A program made the translations under genes and the position numbers. From Symsagittifera roscoffensis (taxonomy: Eukaryota > Xenacoelomorpha > Acoela > Convolutidae): a stretch of DNA of 64,000 nt. The notes under the pieces were generated by a model, which worked only from the letters and a program-made list of their open reading frames with translations, did not search any database and was not told the origin of the DNA. The first letter of the stretch is position 1. Each line of letters opens with the position of its first letter. Positions 53,079-64,000 of the stretch are shown here, in pieces. The stretch spans positions 38,124,071 to 38,188,070 of the forward strand of contig NC_087069.1 of the NCBI RefSeq assembly GCF_963678635.1. Reading direction: 5' to 3'.

Positions 53079-53987
53079 TGTGACATTCGACCAGAATGGC
53101 CAAAAAGCAGTCTCTGCAGAATTCGGTATTTTAGCAGCAAGCCTTCCGAATTGGCGATTTAGAACGGATAAGGACGTTATTTGAACGATTAGCCAAACGG
53201 TGAAGGCTAGAAGATTCTGGAATTCTAATTTTTAAAAATTCGAATTATCACGTCATATTTCTGAGAAACGTCAGAGACGGCCATTTTAGCTAAAATAGCA
53301 GAAAGAAACAGAACAACTTTTATCTGCGATTACGAACAGTACGAAATCGAGACTGAAAAACAACAACGAACTACCGAACAGCAGAGGACGTTCCGAGTTG
53401 CAACTATTGTGCTGTTACAATAGTTGCAAGGCCGTTGCGAGCAACGGTGAAGGGTAAAAACCAGCCCTCCGAGTTAGTGTGAACTCGACATTAAGAAGCT
53501 TGATTCACCGGATTCAAGAATCCGGAAGGGTCTCGGGACGTGAACTTTTATGAACTTGTACTGAATTTTAGCATCCGTCATGTCCTGACTTGAATTTAAT
53601 TAAGATCTTAATTCGTTTTGACAAGAATGAGGAGCTAGAAGTAGGGGGGAAAGGGTTGATCCATCTTCGATGGAGATGATGATTTTTATCTACTGAACAA
53701 AAACAATAGTAATATAATAAGTAGTAGCCCTGTTTTTAGGAGTGACCTCGTGGTCTGGGGATACAGAGACCCAGCCATGAGCTCACTAATTTTGCATGTA
53801 ATTCAGTTAATTTGAGCGTTCTGGTCGAAGCCGGAGAACAGTAGCGTTTTTGTCAGCCTGATGTAAGAAAAGTACTGGCTTGGTAGAGACGGTGAAAAAC
53901 ATGCAAAGCTCTGTTTAGACGCTAGCCAGTCGTCTTAAGACTTAGTTTTGTTATCCGTCGATATGTATCTTCCGGGCGAATGTTACA
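53079..53987 (+). repeat. 3' LTR (909 bp)
   Basis: Identical to the 5' LTR except for two substitutions (about 53106 and 53249) and an 11-bp deletion near 53870. The old inverted LTR has sequence at the indel, so the deletion is in this copy. The second substitution breaks the TGACGTCA palindrome. Confidence 0.95.
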
Positions 53988-54451
53988 TCTCCGGGCCCTT
54001 CCGAATTCTTCATTTTTCGTTAAGAGACGCCTTCTTCACGATCAGAAAGAGTTGCTGCCTTCACCTTCGGTCTTCCAAATTCTCGGTTTTCTCAAATTCT
54101 TCCGGTAACGAATGTAACAGCACAATCGTTATAACTCGGAAGGCTTCCTCTCGTTATTTCTCTGCTCACGTTATATCTCAATCGTCGTGGTTCTTGTTTA
54201 TGCAAGCGAAAATCACGGTTCTGATTTTCGCCGTTTTTCAGTTCTCACGCAAATAAAAAAAGGTCACGTGTTTTTCTTGTTGAACGAATTTTTAATAAAA
54301 GCATGTCAACTCAGAGTGACTCTTCCCAATCCGTTTTTTTTGTCAAATAAGACTGTTAATCATCGAAACTGCTCTTTCGTACAGTCGAACCACTTGAATT
54401 AAAGTTCGTTTTGACGCACCTTTTTCTGGCGGCTTTCTGGTCGAATGGCAC
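53988..54451 (-). mobile_element. older LTR of a related subfamily, 5' half (interrupted)
   Basis: Read on the minus strand it starts TGTGCCATTCGACCAGAA, like the LTR start with one change. Most of the first 250 bases are diverged. It then rejoins the LTR at TTCCGAGTT and ATTGTGCTGTTAC, GGTGAAGG and AATTCGGAAGGG. It continues at 29517 after the giant element, giving one LTR of about 935 bp. Confidence 0.82.
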
Positions 54452-54479
54452 ATCTATAATACCCTACTTTTAATTCTTT

Positions 54480-56100
54480 GTCCTCTCATGCTGATTCCAA
54501 TCCACGGGAATTAAACTGCAAAGTACCGCATCATAGCCTACACTATTTAACATGTCCCATACGATGTTTGTTGAGAGCAATATCAGTTTTTTTCTATCCT
54601 GCCTCAAATATTCTGATCAATTTGCCTGCTCTTCTTTCAAACTTACTTCTTTCCACGCTCTTTGAATCTTACTTCATGTCCATAATCTTAAATTTCCTGG
54701 GCTCTGGACTCATTTCTCAGCTCAAACTCTTTCGTTTTATCATCGTCATTCACCATCATTAATATTAATATCAGTTAATTTTTTGCTCACTAAAACTCTC
54801 AATCTTCTCTTCTGTCTCTCTGCAAACATAAGTCTTATGTAATCTGAACACGTTATCAACACTCAATTTCTCGTGATTTCCGAATCCTATTGTTTTCCAA
54901 ATAAACAGATTTCCTCGCTCACTTAGACTCAATACATGACTCAATACAAATTCAATACATGACTTTACTCCAAAAACTATTTCAACTCCTCCTCTAAACA
55001 ATTTTGAGACTAAAACTAAACTTTTCGGAATTTTCTGGTACATAGAAACCATCCGTCATTGAAAACATTTTCAAATTTCCTTCGAAATATCTCACAGTAA
55101 ACTCAACTCCAAAACCTTAGAGTCCACTTTGTTCGCGTTTTCAACAGTCTCGGTAAATTGTACCTTAATCTATAACTATGTCACCGTCGATTCTATTGGC
55201 TGAGTTGTAAAAGCTAAAATAAGCTTCATCATTTGCTTCAGCCAACTGCTGCCATTCTATCAAGCCTTTTCTTTCGAAGTCCTTCTTTCAAACCCTTGCT
55301 ATGTATCCTAATTCTAATAAACTGAAAAATTTCACAGGATGTCTATCATCGGATGATTGTTGAATCTTATTCACTAACTTAGATCTAGATTGAGCTGCTA
55401 TATGCCCTGTCTCATTACATCTAAAACATGTTTTTGTCCTAAAAAAAAAGAACGTTCAGTCTCCTCAATCATATTCCTATGATCACTTTCAAAGTTTAAC
55501 AAGTTTCTCTTAATTTCGTTCAAATTCTTGTCATCATTGCTGAACTTAACCAAAGTACGAGAAGTACAGAACTATTTTGGTAGGCCTTTACGAAAGATTG
55601 ACACAAACATCTTTTCACTATAGCCCTTGTCTTATTCAACTAGCTTGTACTGCAACTCTTCAGCTCTAGTGATATAATCGACTTCATTCTCATTAGCTTT
55701 CATTCTTATCGAGGTTAAATCTGAAATCAATTGCTGCAGTCTCGGTCTCTCGGTGCTTGTAAACCTTTTGCACAAATTTTCCCAAGCCTCAATTTGTTGA
55801 TTTTCTAGGGTCTTAAAAACAAACCGATTTTGTGACTAAACATTGGACCATATCATAACAAACATGCAATTTTTTTTCACTCAAACATTTTCTCCCTTTT
55901 CTTAAAGATGCACCTCTTGTTCTACAGTAGCATTATTCCTAACACCGATAGCAAAATCTTTCTCATCTACTTCTCTATTGATAACTCTATTCACTTTAAG
56001 ATGAAGAATTCTAGCCTCAAATTGATCCGCAAAGAACAAAAAATCCTCTTCTTTTCCTTAAAACATTAATCTCTCTAATTTAGAAACTTTTCACCTAAAC
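54480..56100 (-). pseudogene. decayed Copia-like gag / pre-integrase remnant
   Basis: Minus-strand fragments run in Copia order. About 56050-55500 gives a UBN2/Copia-type Gag (LISDLTSIRM, EVDYITRAEELQYKL, KGYSEKMFVS, LNEIKRNLLNFES) interrupted by stops. About 55440-55390 gives a zinc knuckle CFRCNETGHIAAQS with the last Cys lost. About 55060-54770 gives a protease/gag-pre-integrase-like stretch (LSLSERGNLFIWKT). HRMGHV follows near 54555. No RT or integrase core was found, so it is a truncated, inactive copy. Confidence 0.7.
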
Positions 56101-56275
56101 CGTATTGCTCTGAACAAATATTTTATGTTCCACGTACTTTTCAATGACAAAAATCGCAGCGACGGATAACGATCACCCCAAGCAACAACAAACATCTACA
56201 AAATTATAAAACATCACATTAATTGTGTTTATTATTAAATTGAACAGTTTGTCAGTTCTTATCTATCACAGTTTC

Positions 56276-56317
<42 letters not shown>

Positions 56318-56351
56318 AGTCTGTCAGTCTGTCTATCAATCTGTCTGTCTG

Positions 56352-56382
<31 letters not shown>

Positions 56383-56385
56383 ATC
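56276..56385 (+). repeat. TCTG/TC/GT microsatellite
   Basis: About 15 CTGT-type tetranucleotides, then CTCTCTCT, then GTGTGTGT. The open frame across it is purely compositional. Confidence 0.97.
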
Positions 56386-57817
56386 TCTTTCTCTTGTGTG
56401 CTTCTTCCACTATTGTGCTCACTCAGTGCCCCTTCGCGTAGTTTTTGACTGTCTTCTCTTCTAGTTCGTTTCATTGCTTCTATCGTCAGGGGTTGTCTAT
56501 CCCTACTAGTTGTGTTGCCGTGCTGTTATCTTTGCACTTCTCCATCTGACCATTATTTTATCTCTAAGTACCGTCTCTAAGTCTAATTCAAGTTGTGTTT
56601 TTTCACTGTCACAACTACACTGCAAAACTCAGTTTTTTTCTTAATCGTTCGATCAAACAGCCAATCTTGTTTCCTGACATATCACTCGTTTTTGTTTATC
56701 TGGGCGTGTAACCTTTCACAGGTTGTCTGCAAAACTGGATATAATCAACAGTTTAATTAGAGAGCGATAAAAGAGTAGTAAATCAACTTCTATATATATG
56801 GAAAGTTAACCTGTTGAGATCTGATCGCGTGACATCGTTCGATATCCAATTATTTTCTTTTTTTGAACCCGAATATTGGAAGTGAGTTCTCTATAAAGTG
56901 AGAGGTCATTTCTCCGAAACTTAATTTGTTGTCTGTAAGACTATATAAAAACAGACTAAAAGAACTTTATTTAATAAATTAAACTGTCAAGTTGGTTGCT
57001 CAAACAAATATTTGAGTACAATTGCACCTCCTAGAATTCGAACAAAAAAGTATAAGTCAATTTTGCTTAAAGGAAAAGAAACGATCAACACAGAGCGAAA
57101 CAACAAAATCATAAAAGCATAAGTCGAAAAAAAAGAGCTTTAATTGCGAAACGATAAGCAATAAATTGATGCAAGAGTAGGTCATGCAGTTTTTGTCTAA
57201 TACAAAAAATAATTACAGATTAATAAAGTAACAAAAATAATTGTGTCTTCAAATAAATTTAAATTGTTTCCTTGATGTTTTTCCATAGGTTGCCATAGTA
57301 AATCTTCACTGATAATAGATAGAAATTATTTCTTAAATTTAATTTCCATAGTGATACAATATATGCTGCTATTGGTCAGGTTTGCATTTGTGCTGTCAAT
57401 TTATTTCCATACTAAAACTGATTTTCTTAAAAAAAGAATAGTTTTCGATATAATGACAGCTGAAATTTTCTTGGAAGTGAAATTTTTCAGTTATCTTGTT
57501 CTCATCAGTTGTTTGTTTCTGGTACTTGATTTATAAGTATGCTGGTAGTAAATTATGTTTGACTTTCGATAGGCAACACACTAATTTCCAATTAAGAAAC
57601 AATACAAATGGTAGTATATTGTGTTTTAGCTTAAGATCAGATAATGAATTTTAAAAATTTCTGTCATAGCAGGTCTTAATTGCCCAGCTTAATTGTTTTT
57701 CAAGTCACATTTTCAGATTTGTTGTTTTACCGCTTAGGTGTAATGCTGGTTGATACAAATGGCTTATGACTAGAGCATTCACTAGTGGCAAGTCATTTTT
57801 CTTAATATACTTTTACC
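56386..57817. other. no gene recognised
   Basis: AT-rich sequence with scattered short frames. I see no conserved motif, repeat boundary or RNA gene here. Confidence 0.45.
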
Positions 57818-58790
57818 TTAATCTTGGAATGTGAGTAAATGATCAAGAGTTACCTCCAAATGCTTTACTTGTGATTTTTCTTCTTTTAAATTGTCATCTA
57901 AAATAATTTTCAATTTTGTGTTGTTGCTTTTAGCTTGATGCTTATTGCTAAATATGATCAGTTCAGTTTTACTTGTATTGAGTTTCAAAAAAAACATAGA
58001 AACAATTTTTGACATGATTCCTCTAATGTCTGTAAAGCTTTATCAACGTTATTATTATCGCAAAACAGTAGTGTGTCGTCTGCATATTGCACTACTTTGT
58101 ATTTTCCCATTAAGGGTTCACTTAAGTCATTGATGTATAGGTTGAAGATTGATGGTCCCAAAATTGTACCTTGCGGTACACCATGGTGGAGTGAGATCCT
58201 TTCGGATTCTGTGTTGTTTACTACAGATCCCTCAGTTTAGTCTGTAAATAAACAGGACAAACTGAATCAAATGCTTTTAACAGATCCAACGGCAACGTAT
58301 TTGTTTTTTTTTTCATTTGATTTGCTGAAAAAATGAGTGCAAAAAATTGCGTCTCTGGTGCAATATGAGCTTCAAAAACCATAGTGGGTGCTACTGAGCA
58401 GGTTATTAATCAAAACAATCAATCAAATTAATTGATCTGTTTTATATAAAAAATTTTCAAAATTTTTGAGAGTGCACCTGTTATTGAGATTGGTCTACAA
58501 GTCTCAGCTATTTCTGGCATCTCTTTTTTTAAGTTGGGCTAACAAAGGCTTTTTTGAAAATAGCTGCGAATGAATTGATTTTATATCTTCAATAATAAGA
58601 AATGTGAGGGTGTTTATTTTCTTGCATTCATCTTTTAAAGCCCACGCTGGTATGTCATGTAATCCAGGTGGTTTAATCGCCTTAAGATTAGTGGTATATG
58701 TCGGATTCAAATCACCACATGTATAAACATAGGCTATAGAGTATCCTGTCCTCACCCTTTGTATTAACATAGGAATTAGATATCCCAACG
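57818..58790 (-). pseudogene. decayed non-LTR (LINE) reverse transcriptase fragment
   Basis: Minus-strand translation in broken frames gives KAIKPPGLHDIPAWALKDE, then an ETCRPISIT-like block, GVPQGTILGPSIFNLYINDL (58182-58125), YADDTLLF (about 58088-58065) and KLNTSKTELIIFSNK. This order is fingers, palm with YADD, then thumb of a CR1/L2/Jockey-like RT. Frameshifts and stops make it inactive. Neither endonuclease nor 3' tail was recognised. Confidence 0.85.
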
Positions 58791-61470
58791 TATTAAGATA
58801 GATTATAGGTTTCAGTTTTCAGATGGTATGATGGTAAGTTCCGAGAAAAAAACTTTTTGGTGCCCGAGTTTGCCGATACAGCAATGTTTATGATTCCAAA
58901 CGGGAATGTTAAAAATCCTATGTATTAAGATAGGCTTAAGAATATCCAGTCTCTACCCTATGTTTTAGCCTAGGAAAACATTTCCCAAAGTATTAGGATA
59001 GGGAACAGAATTGATAAGGTTTTTTTGTGTGATGGTAAGAGAAATGATAAGAAAAACAGTGTTTTTGGGATTTTGTTTAGAAATGTCTAACTTTTTTGCA
59101 AAAATCTCGGCCGGCGTTACCTAATTGGTAAATATTTTTGGTGTATTATGTGATAAAGTGTAAATAGTGGGTTGAAGGAAATATAATAATTTTTCTGTGT
59201 TCATGTTAAGTAAATGGTAGGAGTTTGCGCAAAAAACTCAAGTTTTTTATCAAAAAAACTGAAAACTTTTCAAAGAAAGCAACCAAATACGATAAGATTT
59301 GATATAATTTGATTGCATAAATATTTTATTAGATGATGTTGATTTTTGAAAAAAAAGCTCTATCTACTTGAAAAAATGCTGAAACATAAATGAAACGCCA
59401 CTGAAGCTTCCAAATACTCGGAGTAATTGTCAAAACTCATGAATTGAAAACTGTTACGTACAATGCATCAAATTAGACACAACTTCCTGTACAAAAGTTT
59501 TCTTACGCTCGATATCTTCTTTGCTACTAACTTTCTGTCCCAGAGGGTATCTATGCTGTAACAATATTAGGTCAAAAATTATTTTTATTAATAATTGTGA
59601 AATGTTGGTGAAAATTTCCATGATTCGGTTTTTCAGATTTGGATTTTTAATTAAGATTAATCCGAACACATTTGAAAGAGACAAAAATAAAACCATTATT
59701 TGCAAATCCAAGCAAATAAAGTGAAATGTGTTTTCTGAGAAATAATCATTTTTCTGCTGACTTACCATAAACACATGTTATATTGTTTTATCCAAGTTTT
59801 TATCACAACTTTCTTCCTAGTGGTTCGTATATGAAACAGATTTGGAGAAATTTATTATGTCAAATTCAAACACTTTATCTGTTTTTTAACAAAAATTCGA
59901 GATGTGTACCATTTTCTAATAATCTGAAGTTATATATATAAATATATTCATCTATTCTAGTCCTCAATGAGCTTAATTCTCAGCTATTTTTTGGTCCTAT
60001 TTTTTGTATATTGGGCTAATAATGTCTTTTTTGAGTATAGCTGGGACTGAATTGATTTTTATGTATTCATTTATAATGAATGTGAGGTGTGGGTATACTT
60101 CCATGCATCCATTTTTTAAAGCCACGCTGGTGTGGTCTAGCTGGTTTATTTCGCATTGAGATTATTAGTATATGTTGGATTCGAATCGCCGAGGGGCAAG
60201 GACCCCCATGCATACACATAGGCTATAGAGTATCCGGTCCTCACCCTATGTATTAACATAGAGAATAGACCTCCCGATGTAAAAGGATAGGTTATAATTT
60301 CAGATTTTCAGATGATAAGATGGTAAGTTTTGAGAAAAATTTTTTTTGGCGCCCGAGTTTGCCCGAGTTTTTGGCGCCCTGTTTAGGATTCGAAACGGGA
60401 ATCTTAAAAATCCTATGTATAAATATAGGCTATAGACTATCCGGTCTCACCCCTATGTATTAATAAAAGGAATAGATTTCCCAATGTATTAAGGTAGGCG
60501 AAACAATTTGTAAGCTTCCCTCGTTTGTGTATGCAATGAAAAGATAATGTTGAGAAAAATGTTTTTTTTTGTTTGGCTTTTGTGAGGAAGCGTCTAATTT
60601 TTTTAAGCAAAAATCTCATCGCCCGGTACCTAATTGGCGATTATCAAAAATGAATTAGGTGTAGATTGTGGAATGTAGGTAATACATGTTTTTTCGGCTC
60701 ATGTTATTTCAACGGAAACAATTTTGTGCAAAATTTCATATTTTTTATCAAAAAATTGAAATTTTTTCGAAAAAAAAGTTCAAAATACGATAAGACTTGA
60801 TATAATTTGACCTAATAACTTTTTTATTCGATGATGTTACTCTTATAAAAAGTGATCTATCTACCTGAAACTATGCTGAAATCTAACTTGAACACCGCTG
60901 AAAATTCCGAATACTTGGAAAAATTGTCAAAAACCTTAATTTAAAAACTGATACGCACAAGTCATCAAATTAGACTCAGCATCTTTTCAAAACTGGTGTT
61001 TTACGCTCTATGTCTTCTTTGCTACTAATTTTCTGTCCTAGAGATTATCAATATTGCAAACAACTTATGGTTGAAAAACTATTCTTAATATTAATTGTGA
61101 AATTTTGGTGAAAACTTCCATGATTCGATTTTTCAGCAATGGATTTTTGATAATGATTGATGCAAATTCAATTTAAAAAGCCAAAGTTTAAATAATTATA
61201 TTCAAAACTAAACCAGTAAAACAAAGTGTGATTTCTGGAAAACAATCAATTTTCTGCTACTTTACCCTAAACACATGTTTTATCCAATTTTCTAGCACAA
61301 TTTTCATCCTAAGTTCGTTGATGAAACAGATTTGCAGGAGCTTACTATGTCAAATTTCATAAACTGTATCTGTTTCGTGACGAAATTTCTGGATCTGTAC
61401 ACTTTTCTAATAATCTGAAGTTGTTCTATACATTCATTTGATCTAGTCCTTAAGGAGCCTTGTTATTTCT
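58500..61470. repeat. tandem duplication, two ~1.48-kb units
   Basis: Units at about 58500-59980 and 59981-61470 are diverged direct copies. Shared anchors are AATTGATTTTAT, the ACATAGGCTATAGAGTATCC block (58728 and 60217), TTGATATAATTTGA (59298 and 60797) and ATCTTCTTTGCTACTAA-like sequence (59514 and 61012). Each unit has internal ~180-190-bp repeats around TCCTATGTATTAA and begins with a piece of the LINE RT. Confidence 0.75.
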
Positions 61471-62172
61471 CAAAACTATTTCTACAGCAGAGTTTTGTAG
61501 TAGTTTTTCTTTGTTATTTCAAGTAAATATATAATTTGGACGCAGATTTTTGGTAACTGCTTTATCTATGTGGCTCCAAAAGAACTTTTTTTGCTTAAAA
61601 TTTAACACTAAAAAGACAATTTAAGGGACAATTTGTATCAATTAACCGATCATTTTCATCTCCAAATTACTTTCAAAGGAAAACTGCGTGAAAATTTCAA
61701 ATTTTTCATATTTTCATTTAACTCATATAACGATAGAAACAAAAACCCGATAAAAAATTTACAATGTCTATACTTGAGGGTTTTGATTTTCGATTCTCCT
61801 TTGGATTATGATTCATAACCTAAAATCAAGAACAATTTTCTCAACATCATTTTCCTGTAAACTCAAAATTCACATTTTTTTTGTTTTCTGCTTGTTCTAC
61901 CATCTCTCAATTTGGGTGTTTTCCCATTCCAATGTGAAAAACAATGTTCTCAAATTAAAATTTTTAGGTTGAACACTGTAACATTTGAACAAAAGTTCTC
62001 TTATCCAAAGCAAATTTAGCACCAAAAAACCCCTTTTTTACAAAGAAGCTTCTGAACCAGATAACTTTTTATTCTTTTGTTTTCTCTTGTGTTTTTGATG
62101 AGACTTTTATTTCAGTCTTCATGTTTTTTTGTCATTATTAATCTTGAGGTTCTAGCAAAAACGGTTTCTCTT
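61471..62172. other. no gene recognised
   Basis: AT-rich sequence without a recognisable motif on either strand. Confidence 0.4.
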
Positions 62173-62179
62173 TTACGAC

Positions 62180-62481
62180 CTTTTCTTCCAAGCAGCATTT
62201 TGCTCTAAAGGTGGTGTCCCAGCGAACATCTTCGCCGAGCGATGTACACTTCCAGTGGACCCATTGCACTTCACCGCCCAGTCAAATCTTTTCAACTTTA
62301 CATCGCACTCCAAAAATTTCCGTAGACCGGGGTTCGCTCCCATGTCGTGATACAGGTACGCACATACCAAAGCTTCTCTTTGGCGCCTCCCGATTGCCTG
62401 CACTTTCTCCCCATGGTCGGCTAATCCTTGGGTGAGCTTTTTTTCGCCATGGTGTGAGCGTGGATCGTTGTTTCTCACCAC
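62180..62481 (-). other. GC-richer island with 102-codon open frame, possible SINE or gene fragment
   Basis: The base composition is clearly more balanced than the flanks and the minus-strand frame is open throughout. No protein family is recognised. On the plus strand GGGGTTCGCTCCC (about 62331-62343) resembles a Pol III B box, so a SINE is an alternative. There is no second copy in the window to decide. Confidence 0.25.
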
Positions 62482-62619
62482 TTAAAGGGACCCAAACATT
62501 GAGTAGCGTTTGAAAACCTTTGCTCTATCCTGATCTGCCCTCCTCCTCCTCCCTTCAATTTCTTTTTCTTTCCTCCAGCACTTTTTTTCCTTCGAGCCGT
62601 ACAATTGAGCCGTATCATA

Positions 62620-62830
62620 TTGCCTTGCATTAACCTTTCTTCCCGGCCTCTCGTTTCCCTGCCCTACTTTTTTTCTAGCTCTGCAGTACCCTGCCTTGCT
62701 TTGCCCCTCATCGCCAGGCGGCCCTGCCTTGTGCTGACCTACCGTGCTTTAGTTTGGGTCGGTCTGCCTTGCCATGCACAACCCTGCCAGACCTTCTAAG
62801 CAGGCCTTGCGCTACCAGACCTTATTGATG
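62620..62830 (+). repeat. CCTTGCC/CCCTGCC-rich low-complexity tract
   Basis: Repeated CTGCCTTGC, CCCTGCC, CTTGCC and GCCCCTCATCGCC phrases give a pyrimidine-rich tract. The same phrases (TTGCCCCTCATCGCC, TACCTTGCCTTGC) recur at 63636-63725. Confidence 0.7.
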
Positions 62831-63229
62831 CGAGAGTTCAAAATTATCACGTTAAAACAGATTAAAAAAATAGCACCAATCATGCAATTTGTGCTGCTGA
62901 CAAAATTGGTAAAGCTCCTTATAATTAAATATTGATACCCAGAGGCAAATTTGAGGTTACCAGCACTTGCGATAAAAGACAAGAGGCCGCCAAGTCAGGA
63001 AAAAGTGAAAAAAGTGGAAAATTTCGAGAAATCTAGATCTATCAAAAAGGCTAATTTTGAAATTGGAAAAACTTGCTGTGCCAATGGAACAAGAAGTAAA
63101 CATCGGACGAAATTTTACCCTTTGGTAACAAGGCCGAAAAACCTTGACAAAATCCTTTAGGACAAAACAAAAATCAATAAGATGTCAATTAATAATTCCC
63201 TTCACACTCAAAACACAGAAACAAAGATC

Positions 63230-63500
63230 CATTTTTTATGCGTGTCGAAAGACGCTATATGGCCATTAAACCGATATAAAAAAGGCTGAAACCTATCAAG
63301 TTGAAATGAAAGAAAACGAAAGAAAAACAAACAAAAAAGCCCAAGAAAAGATGTCAAGAAAAACTTTAACTAGAAATTCTTTTATGATTTTTAGCATATT
63401 GTGCAATCCAGAGGTGAGTATAACATTTCTATTCCTTGAATTGAATCCATATTTAGTCACTAAACCGAGGAAAAAATAGACCGAAATCATTTTTTTTGCA
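63230..63500 (+). repeat. dispersed repeat fragment
   Basis: GGCCATTAAACCGATATAAAA and AAACCTATCAAG resemble 12600-12660, and TTGTGCAATCCAGAGGTGAG-like text resembles 12765-12785. It appears related to the family at 13850 and 25400. Confidence 0.5.
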
Positions 63501-63635
63501 TAATATGCAAAAGCAAAACATTGACAAAGCTGTAATTTGGCCGGGTTGTGAAGCTTGCAATCAAGTTTATTATGAAAAAAAAGAAAAAAAAATAGATTTT
63601 TTGAGGGGACGCAGAAAAAAAATAGATGTCGAAAA

Positions 63636-63725
63636 GTAAATTGCCACTCCTTACCCTGCCCAGCATTGCCTTGCCCCTCATCGCCCTAACTCGCCTAGCT
63701 TTACCTTGCCTTGCAATCGGTCGAA
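63636..63725 (+). repeat. second CCTTGCC-rich tract
   Basis: A short copy of the composition seen at 62620-62830, sharing TTGCCCCTCATCGCC exactly. No function is evident. Confidence 0.6.
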
Positions 63726-64000
63726 ATTGCCAACAAATTCTTTGCTGGTGGATTGGAAACATCATAGAGGACAAAGAAGTAAAAGTAGTGTATTATAGAT
63801 GGATTTCCTGATGTTGAAGAGATGAAAAACCTCGTGGATGTCAATTAACATTCCAGGCCTACGACTGCAGAATCCTCGTGAGTGAGCTTTAAAAAAACTG
63901 ATGAAGACATCTCAAATTTACAGAACCTTCTTCCCTTCATTTTCGATTTATTACTCCACAACTTATCAGCCACAAATAACGTTCTAGTGAGTGGAACGGT

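Larger units (their letters stand above)
29518..53987 (+). mobile_element. giant (24.47-kb) Ty3/Gypsy-type LTR retrotransposon
   Basis: It is bounded by LTRs at 29518-30437 and 53079-53987 with TGTGACATTCG...CGAATGTTACA ends. The LTRs differ by two substitutions plus an 11-bp indel, so it inserted recently. The order is leader (30438-33559), gag (33560-35668), in-frame TGA, pol with macro-like C-terminus (to 43015), ORF2 (43371-49787), ORF3 (49784 or 49685-52258) and a 0.8-kb 3' region. PR-RT-RH-IN order and a GPY/F-type module place it in Ty3/Gypsy. It is about four times the usual size of such elements. The insertion split an older inverted LTR; flanks share only TCT (or ATCT if the final LTR base is counted) as a possible target duplication. 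Confidence 0.95.

Noticed and set aside
29515-53990. A clean 4-5-bp target-site duplication for the giant element
   Set aside because: Flanks share only TCT, or ATCT if the last LTR base is counted; too short to state as fact.
56225-56464. Open frame of 79 codons
   Set aside because: Translation is the Ser/Val/Cys/Leu output of a TCTG microsatellite.

Overview
This is an AT-rich, repeat-dense invertebrate-type metazoan nuclear sequence. Three conserved metazoan genes with spliceosomal introns are recognisable, all on the minus strand. They sit among tRNA-derived SINEs, a Tc1/mariner copy, a foldback MITE, LINE and Copia remnants and simple repeats. I cannot place the species below Metazoa.

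Layout. A JMJD6-like Fe(II)/2-oxoglutarate hydroxylase gene runs from about 9.24 kb down to 1.26 kb (five recognised exons). Its last long intron holds an ~853-bp tandem duplication and a Tc1 element, and its last exon carries an in-frame TAG. From 9.3 to 16.7 kb there are only degenerate repeats and microsatellites. A small unrecognised 133-codon ORF lies at 16.74-17.14 kb. A complete DDX11/CHL1-type helicase gene (four exons) spans 27.29-18.43 kb. SETD9 (28.92-27.37 kb) lies immediately upstream on the same strand: only ~80 bp separate its stop codon from the DDX11 start, which looks operon-like.

The centrepiece is a 24.5-kb LTR retrotransposon of Ty3/Gypsy type (29518-53987, plus strand). 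Its LTRs (920 and 909 bp) differ by two substitutions and one 11-bp indel, so the insertion is young, and its coding regions are essentially intact. Its order is: 5' LTR; a 3.1-kb leader studded with about 18 copies of a CCGGAGGGGT-like motif; Gag; one in-frame TGA; zinc knuckles, protease, RT, RNase H and integrase; an acidic tail; and a C-terminal macro-domain-like module. After a 355-bp spacer with a strong splice acceptor comes a 2138-codon ORF with a coiled coil and an SGNH/GDSL-hydrolase-like domain. A third ORF of about 824-857 codons follows, with an ATGA stop-start overlap. Macro and SGNH modules and these two large ORFs are not part of canonical Ty3/Gypsy elements. The element landed inside an older, inverted LTR of a related subfamily (29047-29517 and 53988-54451) whose 3' end lies ~126 bp upstream of the SETD9 start codon.

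To the right are a decayed Copia-like gag/pre-integrase remnant (54.5-56.1 kb), a TCTG/CT/GT microsatellite, a decayed non-LTR reverse transcriptase (57.8-58.8 kb), a 1.48-kb tandem duplication (58.5-61.5 kb) and two CCTTGCC-rich tracts near the end. No bacterial operons, CRISPR arrays or rRNA genes were seen.
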